9,889 nucleotides of DNA from Pseudomonadota bacterium. GTDB lineage: Bacteria; Pseudomonadota; Alphaproteobacteria; Rhizobiales; Rhizobiaceae. The stretch covers positions 1-9,889 of the forward strand of contig QGUU01000057.1 of the NCBI GenBank assembly GCA_003242525.1, written 5' to 3'. The notes beneath the pieces were generated by a model. That model was not told the origin of the DNA, made no database searches, and worked only from the letters and a program-made list of their open reading frames with translations. Position 1 is the first letter of the stretch. The number at the start of each line of letters is the position of its first letter. Of this stretch, positions 6,142 to 9,889 are shown one piece after another. Position numbers and translations under genes: made by a program.

Positions 6142-6897
6142 TCAGCCGGCCTTCCTGCGGTTCATGAAGGCCATGAACGCGGCGCGTGCTTCGTTGGATT
6201 TCAGACGCTGGCGGAACAGTTCGCTTTCCTGCTGGATACGGTCAAGCAGGGGTTCTCGCGGGCCGCGTATCAGGTCTCGCGTAACCCTAAGCGCCTCCGG
6301 GGGCTTCTGCGCCACGGCGTCGGCAGCGGCAAGTACCGTGGCTTCCAGCTCCCCTTCCTCGACCACGGCATGGATCAGCCCCGCCGCCATGGCCTGCTCG
6401 GCAGAAAAGCCTTCGCCCAGCGCCAGGAGCGAAAAGGCTTTCTGACGCCCGAGGACAAGCGGCGCGAGGAGGCTTGAACCCGCTTCAGGAACAAGGCCAA
6501 GATCAACAAAGGGCGTGCGAAACACGGTGCGCGGCGTCGCGAAGGTCAGATCGCAGTGCAGGTTCAGCGTCGTGCCGATGCCAACGGCAATTCCATCCAC
6601 GCCGGACAGAACCGGCTTTTCCGCCTTAGCGAGGGCCATCAGGAAATCCCAGACCTCACCGCCGCCCTCGCCGCCCGTAGCCACTGCCAGGAAATCGCCA
6701 AGATCGTTACCGGCGGAGAACGCGCCGGGCACACCGAAAAAGACATGCACACGCACCTGATCGTCGGCGTCGCCGGCGGCAAGCGCTGCGGCCATCCTGG
6801 CGTACATCTCCCGTGTCAGGGCATTTTTCTTTTCCGGCCGGTTCATCCGAAGGACCTGGGCAGCGCCGTGGCGCTCGATGATGATGTGATCGGTCAT
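6142..6897 (-). CDS. Crotonase-fold enoyl-CoA hydratase/isomerase, delta3,delta2-enoyl-CoA isomerase-like active site
   Basis: This is a 251-residue crotonase-superfamily protein acting on acyl-CoA thioesters. The oxyanion-hole segments are recognisable: FSAGNDLGDF (60-69) and GIAVGIGTTLNLHCDL (102-117). Rat enoyl-CoA hydratase has its two catalytic glutamates in GGGCELA and QPE. Here the matching positions are T110 and F130 (FRTPFVDLGL). A glutamate instead appears as E138 in LVPEAGSS, the pattern of peroxisomal-type delta3,delta2-enoyl-CoA isomerases (ECI2/PECI-like, TPFxxLGxxPEGxSS). I therefore infer an isomerase that moves a double bond into the 2-trans position, not a hydratase; the substrate is unknown. 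The ATG at 6897-6895 follows GAGAGGG, which overlaps the stop codon of the upstream acyl-CoA dehydrogenase gene (10-bp gap). The two are almost certainly cotranscribed and perhaps translationally coupled. Confidence 0.93.
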   Translation of the reverse strand: MTDHIIIERHGAAQVLRMNRPEKKNALTREMYARMAAALAAGDADDQVRVHVFFGVPGAFSAGNDLGDFLAVATGGEGGGEVWDFLMALAKAEKPVLSGVDGIAVGIGTTLNLHCDLTFATPRTVFRTPFVDLGLVPEAGSSLLAPLVLGRQKAFSLLALGEGFSAEQAMAAGLIHAVVEEGELEATVLAAADAVAQKPPEALRVTRDLIRGPREPLLDRIQQESELFRQRLKSNEARAAFMAFMNRRKAG

Positions 6898-6907
6898 TCC
6901 TACCCTC

Positions 6908-8683
6908 TCAGGAAACGAGCAGCGCCCCGGCGGCTTCGCCGAGGCTTGCCGCGCCGCCCAGTACGCGCTCCCTCAGCGCCGCAACGTCGCAAAGCAGGTT
7001 TTCTGCATAAAAACGGCAGAGCGCGACGCGATCCTGCCCCCTGTCGGCCAGGGCACCCCTTGCGAGATAGGCACCGCCTGCGGCCAGCGACATCATTCTC
7101 AGGTAAGGCGTGGCTCCGGCCAACGCCGCGTCCGTCTCGCCGGCCGACAGCCTGTCCTGGATGAACCGGGTTGCTTCGGAAAGATCCTCCAAGGCCCGGT
7201 CGAGCAGGTCGGCGGTAGTTCCAAAGCCTGAAAGGTTGGATGTGCGGACCGAGCCTGCAATCGCAACCAGTTCATCGATATAGGTGTGAACGTGCTCGCC
7301 CTCTTCCAGCGGCAGCTTGCGCATGACGAGATCGATTGCCTGGATTCCATTGGTGCCCTCATAGATCGGGGCAATGCGCGCGTCGCGCAGCAGCGCAGCG
7401 GCACCAGTCTCCTCGATATATCCCATGCCGCCATGCACCTGCACGCCAAGGGACGCGGCCTCGACGCCGATATCGGTGGAGAACGCCTTGGCCAAGGGTG
7501 TTAGCAGGCTCGCGCGATTCTGCCAGCGCAGCGCCTCCTCTCCCCGGGAAAGGCGCGCCATGTCGAGCGCGTGGGCGCAGCAATAGCAGATCGCGCGGGA
7601 AGCTTGCGTCAGCGCTTTCATGGTCAGAAGGTTTCTCTGCACGTCGGGATGATAGACGATTGGCGCCATGCCCTCGCCGGTATAGTCCTGCGCCCTGCCC
7701 TGCCGGCGCTCCTTCGCGTAGGCAAGCGCCTTCTGGAACGCCGCCTCGGCAACCGCGACGCCCTGTATGCCCACAGCGAGCCGGGCATTGTTCATCATGG
7801 TGAACATGCAGGCGAGCCCCTTGTTTTCCTCGCCCACCAGCCAGCCCACCGCACCCGGCTCCTGCCCCTGGTAACCATCTCCATAGATCAATGTGCAGGT
7901 CGGCGATCCATGGATGCCGAGCTTGTGCTCGATCGAGGCGCAGAATACGTCGTTACGCGGCCCGAGCGAGCCGTCGCCGTTGACCAGGAATTTCGGCACC
8001 AGGAACAGCGAAATGCCACGTGTGCCGGCGGGCGCGCCAGCCAGCCGCGCCAAAACCAGGTGCACGATGTTGTCGGTGAAATCGTGCTCGCCATAGGTGA
8101 TGAAGATCTTCTGGCCGAATATGCGATAGGTGCCATCGCCGGCGGGCTCGGCCCGGGTGCGCAGCGCGCCGAGGTCGGAACCGGCCTGCGGCTCCGTCAG
8201 GTTCATCGTCCCCATCCATTCGCCGGACACCAGCTTTTCCAGGTAGGTCGCCTTGAGCTCCGGCGAGGCATGTTTGTGCAGCGCCTCGACCGCACTCATG
8301 GTGAGCATGGGTCCAAGGCCGAAGGCTATCGAAGCCGAGTTCCACATCTCCATCGCCGCAACCGAAAGCATCGAGGGCAGGCCCTGCCCGCCAAACTCTT
8401 CCGGCCCCGACAGCGCGTTCCAGCCGCCCTCAACCCAGCGCCGGTAAAGGTCACGCCAGCCCGGAGGCGTCGTGACCTCCCCCTCGTTCAGCACCGCGCC
8501 GACCTCGTCGCCCACCTTGCGCAGCGGCGCCATCTCCTCGGTGGCAAAACGGCCGGCTTCGGAGAGGATCGCATCGGCCAGGTCCTCAGAGAGATCCCCG
8601 AAAGCTCCTCTGTCGATTGCCGGCTTCAAACCCGCAATATGCTTGAGCGTGAAGGCGATGTCTTCGACCGGTGCGCGATACAT
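6908..8683 (-). CDS. Acyl-CoA dehydrogenase of the long, DmdC-like type
   Basis: This is an FAD-dependent dehydrogenase introducing a 2,3 double bond into an acyl-CoA, the first step of beta-oxidation or a related catabolic route. At 591 residues it is much longer than the roughly 380-residue medium-chain enzymes. It has a short N-terminal extension (1-35, MYRAPVEDIAFTLKHIAGL) and a C-terminal helical domain from about 460, the architecture of the family that includes 3-methylmercaptopropionyl-CoA dehydrogenase DmdC. Conserved blocks include MGTMNLTEPQAGSDLGALRT (157-176), the FAD/substrate loop GQKIFITYGEHD (190-201), VQVHGGMGYIEE (415-426) and IYEGTNGIQA (440-449). E442 is the likely catalytic base. 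The substrate cannot be assigned; DmdC annotations are commonly transferred to general acyl-CoA dehydrogenases. The ATG at 8683-8681 follows GAAGGG at 8 nt. It is the first gene of a two-gene operon with the isomerase-like crotonase. Confidence 0.95.
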   Translation of the reverse strand: MYRAPVEDIAFTLKHIAGLKPAIDRGAFGDLSEDLADAILSEAGRFATEEMAPLRKVGDEVGAVLNEGEVTTPPGWRDLYRRWVEGGWNALSGPEEFGGQGLPSMLSVAAMEMWNSASIAFGLGPMLTMSAVEALHKHASPELKATYLEKLVSGEWMGTMNLTEPQAGSDLGALRTRAEPAGDGTYRIFGQKIFITYGEHDFTDNIVHLVLARLAGAPAGTRGISLFLVPKFLVNGDGSLGPRNDVFCASIEHKLGIHGSPTCTLIYGDGYQGQEPGAVGWLVGEENKGLACMFTMMNNARLAVGIQGVAVAEAAFQKALAYAKERRQGRAQDYTGEGMAPIVYHPDVQRNLLTMKALTQASRAICYCCAHALDMARLSRGEEALRWQNRASLLTPLAKAFSTDIGVEAASLGVQVHGGMGYIEETGAAALLRDARIAPIYEGTNGIQAIDLVMRKLPLEEGEHVHTYIDELVAIAGSVRTSNLSGFGTTADLLDRALEDLSEATRFIQDRLSAGETDAALAGATPYLRMMSLAAGGAYLARGALADRGQDRVALCRFYAENLLCDVAALRERVLGGAASLGEAAGALLVS

Positions 8684-8699
8684 CGTCGTATCCCTTCCC

Positions 8700-8715
8700 C
8701 GGGCCGGGCGGCCCG
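8700..8715. repeat. GC-rich hairpin in the acyl-CoA dehydrogenase leader
   Basis: CGGGCC and GGCCCG form a perfect 6-bp stem with a 4-nt loop. It lies between the candidate promoter and the ribosome site of the acyl-CoA dehydrogenase gene, ending a few bases before GAAGGG. It could affect translation, but GC-rich stems are frequent by chance in this genome. Confidence 0.25.
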
Positions 8716-8733
8716 ATTGATGGTTGCCTTCGG

Positions 8734-8762
8734 TCTATAGAAAGCCGGTCATGCAAAGACAA
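8734..8762 (-). promoter_or_regulatory. Candidate sigma70-type promoter of the acyl-CoA dehydrogenase operon
   Basis: On the minus strand TTGTCT (8762-8757) is followed after exactly 17 bp by TATAGA (8739-8734). Each matches four of six consensus positions. The predicted transcript start is near 8727, giving a leader of about 44 nt before the ATG at 8683. It lies in the 169-bp divergent region shared with the SH3b gene. I could not identify an equally good promoter for that plus-strand gene, nor an obvious fatty-acid regulator operator. Confidence 0.45.
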
Positions 8763-8852
8763 TCTGGCGGCTACCGGAAGGCATTGGCTTGAAGTTCAGG
8801 ATCACCATGACATAGGCTGACGCAATCCGCACGCCGTTCCGGAGGAAGGCCG

Positions 8853-9470
8853 ATGCGTATGCCCGCGGTCTTTGCCGCCCTGCCCGTCCTCGCTGCCTTC
8901 GAAATGGGCGCGGCGCCACCAGCCCATGCAGCGACGGCCGATATTGCCGGTTGCTCCCTTACAGCGATCTCCAGCGACCGCGACCCGAACGGCCTCAACA
9001 TACGCGCCGGCCCAAGCGCGGACAGTGAGGTGATCGGGCGGATTCCGCCGCCACGCGAGATCGGGGGAGAGGAATTCGCCGGAGAGGTCTCCATAACCGG
9101 CTCCAGGGACGGATGGTTTCGCATCGACGATGCCTGGATGCCCGATTACATCTGGGACGATTACAAGGATGTCTTCGATGGCGTAGGCTGGGTGTCCGGC
9201 CGCCATCTCTATGCCTGGCTGGAAGCGCTGGAACTGCGCAGCGGGCCCTCCCTCAGCGCGTCCATCGTTGCCGATTTCACCAAGCCAAATCCGACGGGTA
9301 AACCGGACGAAACGGTTGATCTTCGCATCCGGGGCTTCCACGCCTGCCTCGGCAATTGGGTTGAGGTTGATGTCATCTGGTCCGGCGCGGTGCTGCGCGG
9401 CTGGACATATGGGACCTGCCCCAGCCAGGTAACGACCTGCGGCGGCGGCCACATACCCAATCCGGAATAG
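8853..9470 (+). CDS. Exported protein with two SH3b-like repeats
   Basis: This is a 205-residue secreted or periplasmic protein. The ATG at 8853 is preceded by a near-ideal GGAGGAAGG (8841-8849). Residues 1-26 form a Sec signal peptide (MRMPAVFAALPVLAAF, probable cut after AHA). The mature protein holds two bacterial-SH3-type repeats. Repeat one is at about 36-118, with GLNIRAGPSADSEVIGRIP and closing GWVSGRHL. Repeat two is at about 122-188, with ALELRSGPSLSASIVADF and closing LRGWTYGTC. The shared core is L-x-(I/L)-R-(A/S)-G-P-S-x-x-S. Four cysteines (34, 165, 189, 196) could form two disulfides after export. SH3b repeats often bind cell-wall peptides, but no catalytic residues are visible and a binding role is inferred from the family. 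Downstream, 82 bp away on the same strand, begins a GH25-type muramidase. Confidence 0.85.
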   Translation: MRMPAVFAALPVLAAFEMGAAPPAHAATADIAGCSLTAISSDRDPNGLNIRAGPSADSEVIGRIPPPREIGGEEFAGEVSITGSRDGWFRIDDAWMPDYIWDDYKDVFDGVGWVSGRHLYAWLEALELRSGPSLSASIVADFTKPNPTGKPDETVDLRIRGFHACLGNWVEVDVIWSGAVLRGWTYGTCPSQVTTCGGGHIPNPE

Positions 9471-9472
9471 GC

Positions 9473-9487
9473 AGCTTGCGGGAAGCT
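9473..9487 (+). terminator. Weak hairpin after the SH3b gene
   Basis: AGCTT (9473-9477) pairs perfectly with AAGCT (9483-9487) around a GCGGG loop, three bases after the stop codon. It is followed by TTCATTAAT but no T-run. It is AT-rich in the stem and short, so at most a weak or Rho-assisted stop, and readthrough into the GH25 gene is plausible. Confidence 0.2.
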
Positions 9488-9552
9488 TTCATTAATCATA
9501 CATGGGCAGACTTCATCCCTGTCCCGCAGCAGGATCGACCATTTTTGTGCCG

Positions 9553-9889
9553 ATGCTTCGCCGCCTCATCCTTCTGGCCGTTCTAGCCCTCCTGCAAGGA
9601 TCCGTCATTGCGGCCGCGTCCGATTTTTCCGCGCCATGGAACAGGCCCGACCGGGCGCTGGTGATCGACGCCTACGAATACAATTCCATAGACTGGAGCG
9701 AACTGGCTTCCGACAAGCGTATCGTCGGCTTCATCAACAAGGCTTCCGATGGGCTGGCACCGCCCTATTCCTGCTCAGGCGACGAGACGGAGGTGCGGCT
9801 GTGTAAGGCGCTCTGGAAACGCCATGCCGTCGCGCGCGAACTCTTCCAGACACGCAAGGCCATCGCCAAGGCACTGGGGTTGAAATGGG
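9553..9889 (+). CDS. Exported glycoside hydrolase family 25 (muramidase-like) protein, 3' end beyond the right edge
   Basis: The first 112 residues are visible, translated from the ATG at 9553. Residues 1-21 are a signal peptide (MLRRLILLAVLALLQGSVIA, cut near AAA), pointing to export. The mature start ALVIDAYEYNSIDWSELASD, followed by RIVGFINKASDGL, matches the opening of GH25 lysozymes: a beta strand ending in the catalytic-site Asp (D39), then IDW, then the FI-K-A-(T/S)-(E/D)-G strand. GH25 enzymes cleave the N-acetylmuramic acid to N-acetylglucosamine bond of peptidoglycan. The decisive D-x-E motif would be past the window, so activity is unconfirmed. C74 and C84 may form a disulfide. The usual DVS-Q/HN after the first Asp is DAYEYN here, so this is a divergent branch. 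An in-frame GTG at 9547 is an alternative start, 12 nt after AGGA (9531-9534). The gene may be cotranscribed with the SH3b gene upstream. Confidence 0.7.
   Translation, partial: MLRRLILLAVLALLQGSVIAAASDFSAPWNRPDRALVIDAYEYNSIDWSELASDKRIVGFINKASDGLAPPYSCSGDETEVRLCKALWKRHAVARELFQTRKAIAKALGLKW

Noticed and set aside
7571..8740. 389-codon plus-strand open frame opposite the acyl-CoA dehydrogenase
   Set aside because: Despite its length it mirrors the opposite strand codon for codon, has unnatural composition, and shows no fold or signal I recognise.
8802..9452. 216-codon minus-strand open frame opposite the SH3b gene
   Set aside because: The plus-strand gene has a signal peptide, paired repeats and an excellent ribosome site. 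The antisense frame has none of these.

Overview
The window looks like a chromosomal segment of a high-GC alphaproteobacterium of the order Hyphomicrobiales (Rhizobiales), most likely from the Mesorhizobium/Phyllobacterium/Brucella side. This rests on the style of the RibB, FabI, DUF1344 and 17-kDa-antigen-like lipoprotein sequences and on the gene set, not on a database search. I see no tRNA, rRNA, CRISPR array, insertion sequence, phage gene or recent-transfer signature. Twelve protein genes are supported: ten complete, one cut at the left edge and one cut at the right edge.

Left block (1-6098). On the minus strand, reading right to left, lie a small outer-surface lipoprotein (5440-4979), a type II DnaJ/CbpA co-chaperone (4891-3968), enoyl-ACP reductase FabI (3848-3030), a histidine phosphatase (2997-2410), chorismate synthase AroC (1895-798) and RibB (719 to beyond the left edge). 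A small exported DUF1344 protein (2103-2363) is inserted in the opposite orientation between the phosphatase and aroC, so this is at least two transcription units. pdxH (5481-6098, plus) diverges from the lipoprotein gene with only 40 bp between start codons. The block is biosynthetic housekeeping: riboflavin, aromatic amino acids, fatty acid elongation and pyridoxal phosphate.

Middle block (6142-8683, minus). An acyl-CoA dehydrogenase of the long DmdC-like type (591 residues) is followed after 10 bp by a crotonase-fold protein. The ribosome-binding site of the second gene overlaps the stop of the first, so they form a tight two-gene operon. The crotonase lacks both hydratase glutamates and instead carries the glutamate arrangement of delta3,delta2-enoyl-CoA isomerases. 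The pair therefore looks like fatty-acyl-CoA catabolism, possibly of unsaturated substrates. A sigma70-like promoter (TTGTCT, 17 bp, TATAGA) lies upstream.

Right block (8853-9889, plus). An exported protein with two SH3b-like repeats is followed by the start of an exported GH25-type muramidase. This suggests a wall-binding protein next to a wall-cutting enzyme, though they may be independent.

Most of the window is ordinary core metabolism, and I found no convincing previously undescribed system. The items most worth checking are the isomerase-type active site in the beta-oxidation operon, two leader hairpins that could control translation (aroC and the lipoprotein), and the SH3b/GH25 pair.
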